From Glycomyces tenuis DSM 44171 (lineage in GTDB: Bacteria; Actinomycetota; Actinomycetes; Mycobacteriales; Micromonosporaceae): a stretch of 64,000 nucleotides of DNA. The notes beneath the pieces are model-generated. The model saw only the letters and a program-made list of their open reading frames with translations. It did no database searches and was not told where the DNA came from. Below are positions 1 to 8,550 of this stretch, in pieces (position 1 is the stretch's first letter; each line of letters begins with the position of its first letter). The stretch is taken from positions 96,173 to 160,172 of the forward strand of contig NZ_ATYW01000022.1 of assembly GCF_000427885.1 (NCBI RefSeq), in the 5' to 3' direction. The translations under genes were made by a program, and so were the position numbers.

Positions 1-1341
1 GGGGATCGCCGAGACCGCGACGCACACCGTCCGGGCCAGCGGCCGGAGCCGGTCGGGGCCGATCAGCAGCCACACCGCGGCGGCGACGGCGGCGACGCCG
101 AGGGCGGCGAGGGTGCCGTAGAACTTCCAGCCGACCTCGGCCACGGCCGCCGAGGCCTGTGTCTCGTCGACGCCGGCCGCGACGGCCGCCTCGGAGCTGT
201 GGGCGGGGTCGGCTTCGACGCTGGCGGGCCGCCCGGACATGGCGGCGGGGACGTCGGCGCCGACGACGTCGAGAGCGGTGGGGGCGAGGTCGACGAGCTG
301 GACGTAGCCGTCGCGGCCGGTCGTCGCCGAGGTCAGCGACCCGGCCTCGATGCCGTGCCCGGCGTAGAGGACGGGGTGGAGCGAGGAGGGGGCGGCGGAG
401 TCGGCGATGCCGGCGACCATGAGCCGCCACCGCTCGGGCAGGGCGGCGGCGACATCGCCGATGGCCTCGTCGGCTTCGGAGGCGGCGGCGACGCGGATCG
501 GGTCGGGCTCGGTCTCCTCGCCGGCGGCGGTGTCCTCCTCGTCGAGGGGGACGTCGGCGTCGTCTTCGCCGAGCGCGTCGTAGTCGGTGGTGGTGTCCTC
601 GGCATCGCCGGCGTCGTCGCCGACGATGACGCCGGGATCGACGATGACGATGTCGCAGGCGGCCATCGCCTCGGGCAGGGCGTCGAGGTCCTCGCCCCAG
701 AACGCGAGGTTCCCTTCGGGGTCGGCGGCGGCCAGGGCCGCGCCGACGCCGATCGCGGCCACGCACAGTCCCTCGCGGACCTCGACCGGTTCCTCCCCTG
801 CCGCGGCGGCCTCCTCGGCGGCCTCGGCCTGCTCGACCGCGAGCTGGTCGACCGCCTCGGCGAGCGAGCCGAGCCGGGCCCCGTAGTTGTAGGCGGCGTT
901 GGCCTCTTCGAGCTCGTCGAAGTGCGGGACGGTCCACTCGCCGCCGGCGGAGACCGGCGCAGGGATGCGCGACTGGGCCATGCAGTGGGCGTCGCGGGGC
1001 GCGGCCCCGCCGGCCCGCTCGCCGGCGCCCAGGCTCACCCAGCCGGCCTCGGCGCACGTCCACGACCCGATGGTGCGCACGCTCATCGACGCGGTGGCGC
1101 CGGCCCCGGCCAGGTCCCACAGGGCCGGCGTCTCCGAGGCGGAGATGTCCGACCAGGTCAGGCCGGGCACGCCGACGACGACGACGCCGCCGGGCTGGTC
1201 GAGCGCCTCGGCGTCGGGCTCGTCTTGCGCCCGGGCCGGCGTCAGGGCCGCGAGGGCGGCGATCATGGAGGCGAAGGAGGCGACCAGCGCCCGCGTCCAC
1301 CACGTCCGGCCCGCTGCCGGGCCTTGTGCCGCCGAAGTCAT
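1..1341 (-). CDS. Large exported, membrane-anchored protein (C-terminus outside window)
   Basis: An open frame of 447 codons runs off the left edge, so the C-terminus is missing. The N-terminus has a basic patch (RTWWTR) and a hydrophobic stretch ending near residue 38 in PARA, as in a signal peptide. The mature part begins VVVVGVPGLTWSD and then TPALWDLAGAGA, which recalls the first strand and helix of alkaline-phosphatase-superfamily enzymes; this is a resemblance, not proof of activity. A very acidic stretch lies around residues 230-280, and a transmembrane helix (GTLAALGVAAVAAAVWL) near residues 410-427. The ATG has no spaced Shine-Dalgarno, but TAGACT lies 6 nt upstream, which suggests a leaderless transcript diverging from the exonuclease gene. 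I recognise it only as a conserved actinobacterial membrane-protein type. Confidence 0.75.
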   Translation of the reverse strand, partial: MTSAAQGPAAGRTWWTRALVASFASMIAALAALTPARAQDEPDAEALDQPGGVVVVGVPGLTWSDISASETPALWDLAGAGATASMSVRTIGSWTCAEAGWVSLGAGERAGGAAPRDAHCMAQSRIPAPVSAGGEWTVPHFDELEEANAAYNYGARLGSLAEAVDQLAVEQAEAAEEAAAAGEEPVEVREGLCVAAIGVGAALAAADPEGNLAFWGEDLDALPEAMAACDIVIVDPGVIVGDDAGDAEDTTTDYDALGEDDADVPLDEEDTAAGEETEPDPIRVAAASEADEAIGDVAAALPERWRLMVAGIADSAAPSSLHPVLYAGHGIEAGSLTSATTGRDGYVQLVDLAPTALDVVGADVPAAMSGRPASVEADPAHSSEAAVAAGVDETQASAAVAEVGWKFYGTLAALGVAAVAAAVWLLIGPDRLRPLARTVCVAVSAIP

Positions 1342-1455
1342 CCTTGCAGTCTATTGGGTCAGCGCCCGGCCTCGGGCCTGTCCCCGCCCCGGGGACGACG
1401 CATCTCACCGCATCGCCTCCGGGCCGGTCCGGAGGCCGCGGGTTAGGGTGGGCCC

Positions 1456-2262
1456 ATGCGCACCATCGCCACCGTCAATGTCAACGGGATCCGGGCCGCA
1501 TCGAAGAAAGGCCTGGTCGCATGGCTGGCCGGCACCGAGGCCGACGTCGTGCTCCTCCAGGAGGTCCGGGCCACCGCCGATCAGGTGCCCGCCGCGGTCA
1601 CCGACGTCCCCGGCTGGCACTGGCTGCTGGCCCCGGCCGAGAACGACGGCGCCAAGGGCCGCGCCGGGGTCGCCGTCCTCACCCGGCAAGCGCCCGAAGG
1701 GCAGCGGATCGGCTTCGGTTCGGCCGAGTTCGACACGTGCGGGCGCTACGCCGAGGTCGACCTGCCGGGCCTGACCGTCGGCAGCCTCTACCTGCCCTCC
1801 GGTGAGGCCGGGACGCCCCGCCAGGACGAGAAGGAGCGGTTCATGGCCGCCTTCGCCGACTACCTCACCGACGCGGCGAAACGCTGCGCCGAGGACGGGC
1901 GCGAGCTGCTGGTCGGCGGCGATTTCAACATCGCCCACACCGAGGCCGACCTGAAGAACTGGCGCGGCAACAAGAAGAGCGCCGGGTTCCTCCCGGGCGA
2001 GCGGGCCTGGCTGACCGAGTTGTACGAGCAGCGCGGCTTCGTCGACGTCTTCCGCTCCCTCCACCCCGACGTCGAGGGCCCCTACTCGTGGTGGTCGGTC
2101 CGCGGGCGGGCCTTCGACAACGACACCGGCTGGCGCATCGACCTCCAGGTCACCACGCCCGGCTTGGCGCGGGCGGCCCGGCGCGCCTGGATCGAGCGCG
2201 CCGCCTCCCACGCCGAGCGCTGGTCCGACCACGCCCCGGTCCTGGTCGCCTACGACCACTGA
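1456..2262 (+). CDS. xth: Exodeoxyribonuclease III (AP endonuclease/3'-5' exonuclease)
   Basis: A 268-residue protein of the EEP (endonuclease/exonuclease/phosphatase) fold, the usual size for ExoIII. It cleaves at abasic sites and removes 3' blocks in base-excision repair. Visible motifs are TVNVNGIR at the N-terminus, the metal-binding Glu in LLQEVRA (residue 36), GGDFNIAH near residue 155 and the C-terminal WSDHAPV with the catalytic Asp-His. The ATG sits 6 nt after TAGGGT, a -10-like box, with no Shine-Dalgarno, so the mRNA is probably leaderless. A Ski2-like helicase follows on the same strand about 35 nt downstream. Confidence 0.95.
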   Translation: MRTIATVNVNGIRAASKKGLVAWLAGTEADVVLLQEVRATADQVPAAVTDVPGWHWLLAPAENDGAKGRAGVAVLTRQAPEGQRIGFGSAEFDTCGRYAEVDLPGLTVGSLYLPSGEAGTPRQDEKERFMAAFADYLTDAAKRCAEDGRELLVGGDFNIAHTEADLKNWRGNKKSAGFLPGERAWLTELYEQRGFVDVFRSLHPDVEGPYSWWSVRGRAFDNDTGWRIDLQVTTPGLARAARRAWIERAASHAERWSDHAPVLVAYDH

Positions 2263-2297
2263 CCCGCCCTGGCCGCCCGAGAGCGGCCGGGGCACCA

Positions 2298-4793
2298 TTG
2301 ACCGTTGTGAGCCTCATCGACTACCTGCCCGCCACCGACCGGCCCGACGCCGACGACGTCTACACCGCCTTCGCCTCCTGGGCCGCGGATGAGGGCATCG
2401 ACCTGTACGAGCACCAGGAGGAGGCGCTGCTGGCGATCTGCTCGGGCGCCAACGTCGTCGTGAACACCCCCACCGGCTCGGGCAAGTCGCTCATCGCGGC
2501 CGCCGCGCACTTCAACGCCCTGGCGAACCAGCGCACCTCCTTCTACACCGCGCCGATCAAGGCACTGGTGTCCGAGAAGTTCTTCGAGCTGTGCGCCCAG
2601 TTCGGCCACGACAACGTCGGCATGCTCACCGGCGACGCCTCGGTCAACCCCGATGCGCCGCTGATCTGCTGCACCGCCGAGATCCTCGCCAACCTCGCCT
2701 TGCGCGAGGGCGCCGACCTGGACTGCGACTCGGTCGTGGCCGACGAGTTCCACTTCTACGCCGAGCCGGACCGCGGCTGGGCCTGGCAGGTGCCCCTGCT
2801 CGAATTGCGGCGGGCCCAGTTCACGCTCATGTCGGCGACCCTGGGCGACACGGCGTTCTTCGAACGGGACCTGACCGAGCGCACCGGCCGCGAGACCGTG
2901 CTGGTCGCCGGCGCCACCCGCCCGGTCCCCCTCGACTACGAATACCGCAAGACCACGCTGCACGAGACGGTCGAGAACCTGGTGAACCACCACCGGGCGC
3001 CGGCCTACATCGTGCATTTCACGCAGGCCGCGGCCTTGGAGACCGCGCAGGCGCTGGCGAGCCTCAGACTGGTCGACAAGGACGCCAAGGCCCAGATCGC
3101 GGCCGCGCTGGGCGGGTTCCGCTTCACGACCAAGTTCGGGCAGACCCTCGCCCGGCTGGTGCGCTCGGGGATCGGGGTGCACCACGCGGGGATGCTCCCG
3201 AAGTACCGGCGCCTGGTCGAGCGGTTGGCGCAGCAGGGCCTGCTGACGGTCATCTGCGGCACCGACACGCTCGGGGTCGGCATCAACGTGCCGATCCGCA
3301 CGGTCGTGTTCACCGGCCTGGCCAAGTACGACGGCAGGCGCACCCGGCGCCTGCGGGCCCGGGAGTTCCACCAGATCGCCGGCCGGGCCGGCCGGGCCGG
3401 GTTCGACACGGAGGGCTTCGTGGTCTGCCAGGCCCCCGAGCACGTCATCGAGAACACCAAGGCCGAGGCCAAGTTCGGTCTGGATCCGAAGAAGCGCAAG
3501 AAGATGGCGAAGAAGAAGCCCCCGGAGGGCTTCGTCGGCTGGACCGAGGAGACCTTCGGTTCCCTGGCCGAGGCCGAACCGGAGGCGTTGACCAGCCGCA
3601 TGCGCATGAGCCACGCCATGCTCGTGAACGTCCTGGCCAGGGGCGGGAACGCCTTCGATCACGTCCGGGGCCTCATCGAGGGCTCGCACGCCGACCGGGC
3701 CGAGCAGTTGCGCATGGCCCGCACGGCGCTGCGGATCGCGCGGACGCTGCGCGATGCGGGCATCATCGTCATCGACGGCAGCAAGGTCAAGCTCACCGTC
3801 GACCTGCCGGACCATTTCGCGCTCAATCAGCCGCTGGCGCCGTTCGCGCTGGCCGCGCTCGACCTGCTCGACCCCGACGGCGAGGAGTACGCCATGGAGG
3901 TCGTCTCGGTGGTCGAGGCGACCTTGGAGGGGCCCGGTCAGATCCTGGCCGCGCAGCGCAACAAGGCCAAGGGCGAGGCGATCGAGGCGATGAAGGCCGA
4001 CGGGGTGGACTACTTCGACCGGATGAACCGGCTCGACGAGGACCAGATCGACTACCCCAAGCCGCTGGCCGAGCTGCTGGAGGAGGCCTTCGAGGTCTAC
4101 AAGACCAGTCACCCGTGGGCGGCGGACTACGCCTTGGAGCCCAAGTCGATCCTGCGGGAGATCTGGGAGGGCCACATGAGCTTCGGGGAGTACATCGGCG
4201 TCTACGGCCTGCCCAGGGCCGAGGGCCTGCTGCTGCGGTACCTCTCGAGTGCCTACAAGGCGTTGATCCAGACGCTCCCGGAGGGCGCGGGCGGGCCGGA
4301 GCTCGACGATCTGACCGCGTGGCTGGGCGAGACGATCCGCCAGACCGACTCCTCGCTGATCAATGAGTGGGAGCAGTTGACCAATCCGGTCGACGACGAG
4401 GGCGAGATCGATGTCGGCCGGCCGGCCAGGGCGTTCACCGACAATGAGCGGGCGTTCGCGATCGCGGTCCGCAACCTGGTCTTCCGGCACGTCGAGTTGG
4501 CCGCCGCGGACCGGCCCGCCGCTTTGGCATCGCTGGAGACGGGGTGGACGGAGTCGGCGTGGGATGCGGCCCTGGAGCGGTATTTCGACGCCCATGACGA
4601 CATCGGCACCGCCACGGGGGCGCGTTCGGACGAGTTCTTGGACATCGGGCGGGAAGGCCGCACCTGGCGGGTGCGGCAGACCATCGACGATCCGGCCGGC
4701 GACCGGGACTGGGCGATGGTCTTCACCGTGGACTTGGACGCCTGCGACGAGGCCGGGACCGTAGTGATGTCCATCGAGGACTTCACCGATTAG
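2298..4793 (+). CDS. Ski2-like DEAD/DEAH-box helicase with DUF3516-type C-terminus
   Basis: A superfamily 2 helicase of 831 residues. Motif I is TPTGSGKS at residues 57-64, motif II is the variant DEFH at 149-152, motif III is SAT at 179-181, and motif VI is the QIAGRAGRAGFD segment. A Lys-rich insert (KKRKKMAKKK) follows the second RecA domain. The C-terminal 350 residues look like the DUF3516 region found on actinobacterial RNA-helicase-like proteins. The substrate is not established; RNA is likely from family resemblance. I chose TTG at 2298, 5 nt after GGGGC. A GTG at 2307 (start MSLIDYLP) is an equally plausible start. It probably forms an operon with the upstream exonuclease gene. Confidence 0.88.
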   Translation: MTVVSLIDYLPATDRPDADDVYTAFASWAADEGIDLYEHQEEALLAICSGANVVVNTPTGSGKSLIAAAAHFNALANQRTSFYTAPIKALVSEKFFELCAQFGHDNVGMLTGDASVNPDAPLICCTAEILANLALREGADLDCDSVVADEFHFYAEPDRGWAWQVPLLELRRAQFTLMSATLGDTAFFERDLTERTGRETVLVAGATRPVPLDYEYRKTTLHETVENLVNHHRAPAYIVHFTQAAALETAQALASLRLVDKDAKAQIAAALGGFRFTTKFGQTLARLVRSGIGVHHAGMLPKYRRLVERLAQQGLLTVICGTDTLGVGINVPIRTVVFTGLAKYDGRRTRRLRAREFHQIAGRAGRAGFDTEGFVVCQAPEHVIENTKAEAKFGLDPKKRKKMAKKKPPEGFVGWTEETFGSLAEAEPEALTSRMRMSHAMLVNVLARGGNAFDHVRGLIEGSHADRAEQLRMARTALRIARTLRDAGIIVIDGSKVKLTVDLPDHFALNQPLAPFALAALDLLDPDGEEYAMEVVSVVEATLEGPGQILAAQRNKAKGEAIEAMKADGVDYFDRMNRLDEDQIDYPKPLAELLEEAFEVYKTSHPWAADYALEPKSILREIWEGHMSFGEYIGVYGLPRAEGLLLRYLSSAYKALIQTLPEGAGGPELDDLTAWLGETIRQTDSSLINEWEQLTNPVDDEGEIDVGRPARAFTDNERAFAIAVRNLVFRHVELAAADRPAALASLETGWTESAWDAALERYFDAHDDIGTATGARSDEFLDIGREGRTWRVRQTIDDPAGDRDWAMVFTVDLDACDEAGTVVMSIEDFTD

Positions 4794-4836
4794 GTCGTGA
4801 CCACAAGGGAGAAGCGGGGGTTGGTAGCATCGCCCG

Positions 4837-5967
4837 ATGCCCCCGCTCCTCCCCCGAGGCGCCCTCGAGGTGCCGTCGCTGAAGGCCCGCTGGGCCGCTT
4901 TGGCCGCTTTGGCCGCACTCGCGGCCCCATTCGCGATCAGCGCCGCTCACGACGCCCTGCCCGCCGCGCTCACGCAGCAGACCACCGAATTCACCTGGGA
5001 CGCCGACGCCATCGCGGCCGCGGACGCACCGGTCGACACCCGTCTCACCGCGCTCTTGGCCGACCCCGAATCGCCCCGTGGCGCGAAGGTGCGCGGCAGT
5101 GCCGATGGCGATGCGTTCACCGTCACCGCCGTCTGGGAGCCCGGTGTGACCGTCACCGAAATCCGCCTGGACCACTACACCGACCTCCACGGCGAAGGGC
5201 TCCGCATCGGCTTGGCCGCTGAGACCACCACCCATACCGGCGAGCACTGCCTTGCCGTCGCCGTGACCGGTCTGGACACCGCCATCGGCGACACCAGTCT
5301 GCGTACCTGCGCCCGCACCGATGCACAAACGCAGAACGACACCTATCCTGGCCGCGGCGAGAATTTCGACAACGGCAAATGGCACCCAGGGCACCTTTTC
5401 CTCACCCAGACCGCCCAGGTCACACCCGCTACGACCAGTGAGCATCTCGTCGAGTACCTCGGCATCGGCGCCAATCCCGGCGATGCCTACGAGAGCGGCC
5501 TGTGGGGACCGAACTGGTGGCAGCCGATGGACTACAGCCCCTACAACGAGCTCTGGCGTTGGTCGTGCGACCAGCCAGACCCCACCGTCGCGCTCGACGA
5601 CGACCCGACCTACGGCGAGCAGTACGCCCCGCCCCTGGCCGAAACCGAACCGCCTGCCCTGCCGATTCCCGCGTGTGCACCGATCAACCACGAAGGCAGC
5701 ATGAACCCGCAGTCGTTCGTCAGCTTCTCCACCGCTCCGTTCACCGCCACCGCGCCCAGTCCGCTCTCGGCCTGGGCGCGCTACAACGACGCCGGAGGCC
5801 GATCGCAGCCGTTGCGTATCGCAACCGCTGCCGATCTGCGCACCTGCGATGCCGCCATGGACCGCTGCCACACTGACACCGGAGCCGATTGGCTCGACGC
5901 CATGCTCGGTATCGACTGCACTCACGCCATCGGCAGCCCGTGTCCCGGCGTCGGGCCGGGCGACTGA
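4837..5967 (+). CDS. Secreted or membrane-anchored protein of unknown function
   Basis: A 376-residue protein that I do not recognise. After a basic segment (SLKAR) there is one hydrophobic stretch (about residues 19-38) that could be a signal peptide or anchor; the rest is hydrophilic and exported in style, with a Trp/Tyr-rich centre (GPNWWQPMDYSPYNELWRW) and several paired cysteines (WSCDQP, ACAP, TCDAAMDRC, GIDC, SPCPG) that could form disulfides. The ATG lies 6 nt after TAGCAT with no Shine-Dalgarno, suggesting leaderless transcription. The kinase-fold gene starts 12 nt downstream of the stop. It is slightly less GC-biased than its neighbours. Confidence 0.7.
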   Translation: MPPLLPRGALEVPSLKARWAALAALAALAAPFAISAAHDALPAALTQQTTEFTWDADAIAAADAPVDTRLTALLADPESPRGAKVRGSADGDAFTVTAVWEPGVTVTEIRLDHYTDLHGEGLRIGLAAETTTHTGEHCLAVAVTGLDTAIGDTSLRTCARTDAQTQNDTYPGRGENFDNGKWHPGHLFLTQTAQVTPATTSEHLVEYLGIGANPGDAYESGLWGPNWWQPMDYSPYNELWRWSCDQPDPTVALDDDPTYGEQYAPPLAETEPPALPIPACAPINHEGSMNPQSFVSFSTAPFTATAPSPLSAWARYNDAGGRSQPLRIATAADLRTCDAAMDRCHTDTGADWLDAMLGIDCTHAIGSPCPGVGPGD

Positions 5968-5979
5968 CACAATCGAGGC

Positions 5980-7026
5980 GTGCTCCACGATCTCGTCTGC
6001 TCCCCCGTCGGTGTCCCGTCCGGTTGGGAGCCGCTGCAACACAATGCCGCCAATGAGGCCACCGGCGGCATCTGGCGCGTCACCGGCCCCGGCGGCACCG
6101 CCGTCCTCAAGCACGCGACGCCCGGCGAGGGCGGGAGCGGGCATTGGGCGCCCAGTGACGATGCGCGGCACTGGAACTACTGGAAGCGCGAATACCTCGC
6201 TTACACCACCGGCGCGGCCGAACGCTACGGCGAGGGCGCCGGTCTGCTTGCGCCGCGGCTGCTGACCGCGGGCGAGCGGCCCGACGGCTCGGCCGAGTTG
6301 TGGCTCGAGGACGTCCAGGGCGCATCGGGCGGCCGGTGGGCGGTCGAGCAGTTCGCGCTGTTCGCCCGCCGGCTCGGCGCCGCCCAGGCCCGGCACGCGG
6401 CATCGCCCGAGCAGCCGTGGCATTCGCGGCGGTGGCTGCGCCAGTACGCCAGCTCCCGCACCTTCGGCGACATCGACTGGGACCATCCGGTCGCGGCCCG
6501 GCACTGGCCCGATGAGCTGCGCGAGGGGCTGCGCGTGATCTGGAAGCGCCGCGGCGACCTGTTCGACCGGGCCGAGGCCCTCCCGCAGACGCTGTGCCAC
6601 TTGGACGTGTGGCCGATGAACCTGCTGATGCGCGGCGCGGATCCGGTGCTGCTCGATTGGGCGTTCGTAGGGCGCGGCGCGGTCGGTGAGGACGTCGCGA
6701 ACCTCATCGCCGACACCTTCCTCGACGGTCTGCAGCCGGTCGATCGGCTCGATGAGATCCGGGGGGCGCTCGTCGACGCCTACCGTGCCGGGCTCGTCGA
6801 GGCCGGCGGGAGGAGCGAGGGGCTCGAGACGGCCGTCGCGGTCACCGGCGCGGCCAAGTACTGCTGGCTGGCCCCGTCGATACTGACGCGGCTCGCGCAG
6901 GGCAGACCGCTCGATGCGGGCGCGTATGAGGCCGAGGCGGGCGTGGGCGATGACGCCGTGCTGGTCCGGTGCCGGCCGATCATGGCCATGTTCGTCGCTT
7001 GGGCGCAGGCCGCGCTCGACTACTGA
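5980..7026 (+). CDS. Aminoglycoside phosphotransferase-family (APH-fold) protein
   Basis: A 348-residue protein with the kinase-like APH fold. The catalytic Brenner motif is LCHLDVWPMNLLM (His207, Asp209, Asn214), and the metal-binding Asp is in VLLDWAF (Asp226). AVLKHA near residue 41 may supply the ATP-binding lysine. Proteins of this type phosphorylate small hydroxylated molecules (antibiotics, sugars, choline-like compounds); the substrate here is unknown and resistance should not be assumed. GTG start: CACAAT lies 6 nt upstream, overlapping the end of the preceding gene, so this may be a leaderless start or part of a read-through operon. arfB follows 13 nt after the stop. Confidence 0.85.
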   Translation: MLHDLVCSPVGVPSGWEPLQHNAANEATGGIWRVTGPGGTAVLKHATPGEGGSGHWAPSDDARHWNYWKREYLAYTTGAAERYGEGAGLLAPRLLTAGERPDGSAELWLEDVQGASGGRWAVEQFALFARRLGAAQARHAASPEQPWHSRRWLRQYASSRTFGDIDWDHPVAARHWPDELREGLRVIWKRRGDLFDRAEALPQTLCHLDVWPMNLLMRGADPVLLDWAFVGRGAVGEDVANLIADTFLDGLQPVDRLDEIRGALVDAYRAGLVEAGGRSEGLETAVAVTGAAKYCWLAPSILTRLAQGRPLDAGAYEAEAGVGDDAVLVRCRPIMAMFVAWAQAALDY

Positions 7027-7039
7027 GGAAGGGCTCGCC

Positions 7040-7459
7040 GTGCCTGTGCGCGTCACCGACGAGATCGTCATTCCCGACAGCGAGTTGACCTGGCGGTTCT
7101 CGCGGTCGTCGGGGCCGGGCGGGCAGGGGGTCAACACGACCGATTCGCGCGTCGAGCTCGTGTTCGATCTGGTTTCGACCAGGGCGATTCCCGAGCCGCT
7201 GGTCGAGCGGGCGCGCTCGCGCCTGGCGGGCCGCCTGGTCGATGGGACGGTGGTGGTCGCGGCCTCGCAGTTCCGGTCGCAGTTGCGCAACCGGCAGGCC
7301 GCGGCCGAGCGGCTCGGTGAGCTGCTGCGGCGTTCGATCGCGGCGCCGCCGCCGTCGCGCAAGGCGACCCGGCCGTCGAAGGGCGCCAAGCGGCGGCGTC
7401 TCGAGGAGAAGCGGCGCCGTTCGGAGACCAAGCGGCTGCGCCGGGACACCTCCGATTAG
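7040..7459 (+). CDS. arfB: Alternative ribosome-rescue factor / peptidyl-tRNA hydrolase ArfB
   Basis: A 139-residue class I release-factor-like protein without a codon-recognition domain. The catalytic GGQ is at residues 27-29 in SSGPGGQGVNTTDSR, and the C-terminus is a basic tail (KGAKRRRLEEKRRRSETKR) that in ArfB enters the empty mRNA channel. It frees ribosomes stalled without a stop codon. GTG at 7040 is chosen because GAGGAAGG lies 7 nt upstream; this gives the usual short N-terminus (MPVRVTDEIVIPDSEL). The stop codon overlaps the end of the convergent oxidoreductase gene by 4 bp. Confidence 0.93.
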   Translation: MPVRVTDEIVIPDSELTWRFSRSSGPGGQGVNTTDSRVELVFDLVSTRAIPEPLVERARSRLAGRLVDGTVVVAASQFRSQLRNRQAAAERLGELLRRSIAAPPPSRKATRPSKGAKRRRLEEKRRRSETKRLRRDTSD

Positions 7460-8448
7460 GGCACGGTGATGACGATGTTGCCGCTGGCCCGGTGGCTGAG
7501 CATGTGGGCGACGGCTTTCGGGGTCTCCTCGAGTGGGTAGGCGTGGTCGACCACAGCCCGGATCGCGCCGGATTCGAGGAGCCGGGCGAGGGCGGTGAGC
7601 GCCTCGCGGTGGTATTCGGTGGTGACGAATCGGACGTCGGCGCGGCGCAGGCGTCCGAGCAGGTTCGCTCTGGCCATGCGGCCGAGGCCGGCGAGCAGGC
7701 CGCCGGTGTTGCCGACGCTGTTGGGCATGAGGACGCCGCCTTCGGCCAGGGCGCGGATGGTGCGGCTGGGCGGGTGGTTGAGGACGTTGTCGAGGATGGC
7801 GTCGTAGCGTTCGGTGCCTGCGGTGAAGTCGTCGGTGGTGTGGTCGATGGCGGCCGCGGCGCCGAGGGAGCGGACGAGGTCGAGGTTGCCCGGGCCGCAG
7901 ACGCCGGTGACGTGGGCGCCGTCGTGGGCGGCGATCTGGACGGCGAAGGTGCCGACGCCGCCGGAGGCGCCGTTGACGAGGACGCGCATGCCGTCGTGGA
8001 CGGGGGTGGTCGCTCGCCAGGCGTGCAGGGCGGTCAGGCCGGACATGACCGAGGCGGCGGCGGTTTCGAAGCTGAGGGCGGCGGGTTTGCCGATGAGCTG
8101 GGCGGCCGGGGCGAGGGCGTATTCGGCGAAGGTGCCGGTGGTGGTCATGCCGCCGGTCCAGGCCGATCCGAAGACGTCTTGGCCCGGCCGCAGGTCGGTG
8201 ACGTCGTCCCCGACGGCTTCGACGGTGCCGGCGAGGTCGGTGCCGCGGACGGCGCCGCGGCGCATCTCGCCGGCTCTGGCGCGCAGGAGGTAGGGGGTGC
8301 CGGTGACGGCGATCCAGTCGGGGGTGTTGACGCCGGTGGCCTTGACGCGGACGAGGACTTGGCCGGGGCCGGGTTCGGGCCGTTCGATGTCGGTGAGGGC
8401 GAGGACCTGTTCGGGTGCGCCGTAGCGGTGGTGGACGACGGCTTTCAT
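7456..8448 (-). CDS. NAD(P)H-dependent quinone reductase / zinc-independent alcohol dehydrogenase
   Basis: A 330-residue medium-chain dehydrogenase/reductase. The N-terminal GroES-like domain (MKAVVHHRYGAPEQVL) is followed by a Rossmann nucleotide-binding segment, GASGGVGTFAVQIA, near residue 155. The cysteines of the structural zinc lobe are absent, as in quinone oxidoreductases (QOR, zeta-crystallin type). It likely reduces quinones or alpha,beta-unsaturated carbonyls with NADPH. Start: ATG with CTTGGAG about 7 nt upstream. A tetR gene lies just upstream on the same strand, and two operator-like repeats lie between them, so induction by an electrophile or drug through TetR is likely. Confidence 0.9.
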   Translation of the reverse strand: MKAVVHHRYGAPEQVLALTDIERPEPGPGQVLVRVKATGVNTPDWIAVTGTPYLLRARAGEMRRGAVRGTDLAGTVEAVGDDVTDLRPGQDVFGSAWTGGMTTTGTFAEYALAPAAQLIGKPAALSFETAAASVMSGLTALHAWRATTPVHDGMRVLVNGASGGVGTFAVQIAAHDGAHVTGVCGPGNLDLVRSLGAAAAIDHTTDDFTAGTERYDAILDNVLNHPPSRTIRALAEGGVLMPNSVGNTGGLLAGLGRMARANLLGRLRRADVRFVTTEYHREALTALARLLESGAIRAVVDHAYPLEETPKAVAHMLSHRASGNIVITVP

Positions 8449-8467
8449 GCTGGCTCCAAGGGGTGTT

Positions 8468-8480
8468 CTTACAACGTAAG
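8468..8480. promoter_or_regulatory. TetR-type operator, copy 1
   Basis: CTTAC-AAC-GTAAG is a perfect inverted repeat with 5-bp arms, 20 bp upstream of the oxidoreductase start codon. Its partner is at 8493-8505, with centres 25 bp apart. Confidence 0.7.
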
Positions 8481-8492
8481 GACAACGATAGG

Positions 8493-8505
8493 CTTACAAA
8501 GTAAG
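8493..8505. promoter_or_regulatory. TetR-type operator, copy 2
   Basis: CTTAC-AAA-GTAAG has the same arms as copy 1 and differs only in the 3-bp centre. On the minus strand the DNA between the two copies contains TTGTCC and CTATCG, so the repeats would cover the oxidoreductase promoter. Confidence 0.7.
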
Positions 8506-8550
8506 GCTGTCAAGGGGCGCGCGGTGCCCCGGACCCATACGGGACGGGGT

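Noticed and set aside
2250..4595. 781-codon open frame antisense to the helicase
   Set aside because: GC-rich codon usage makes shadow frames; the helicase on the other strand has full motifs.
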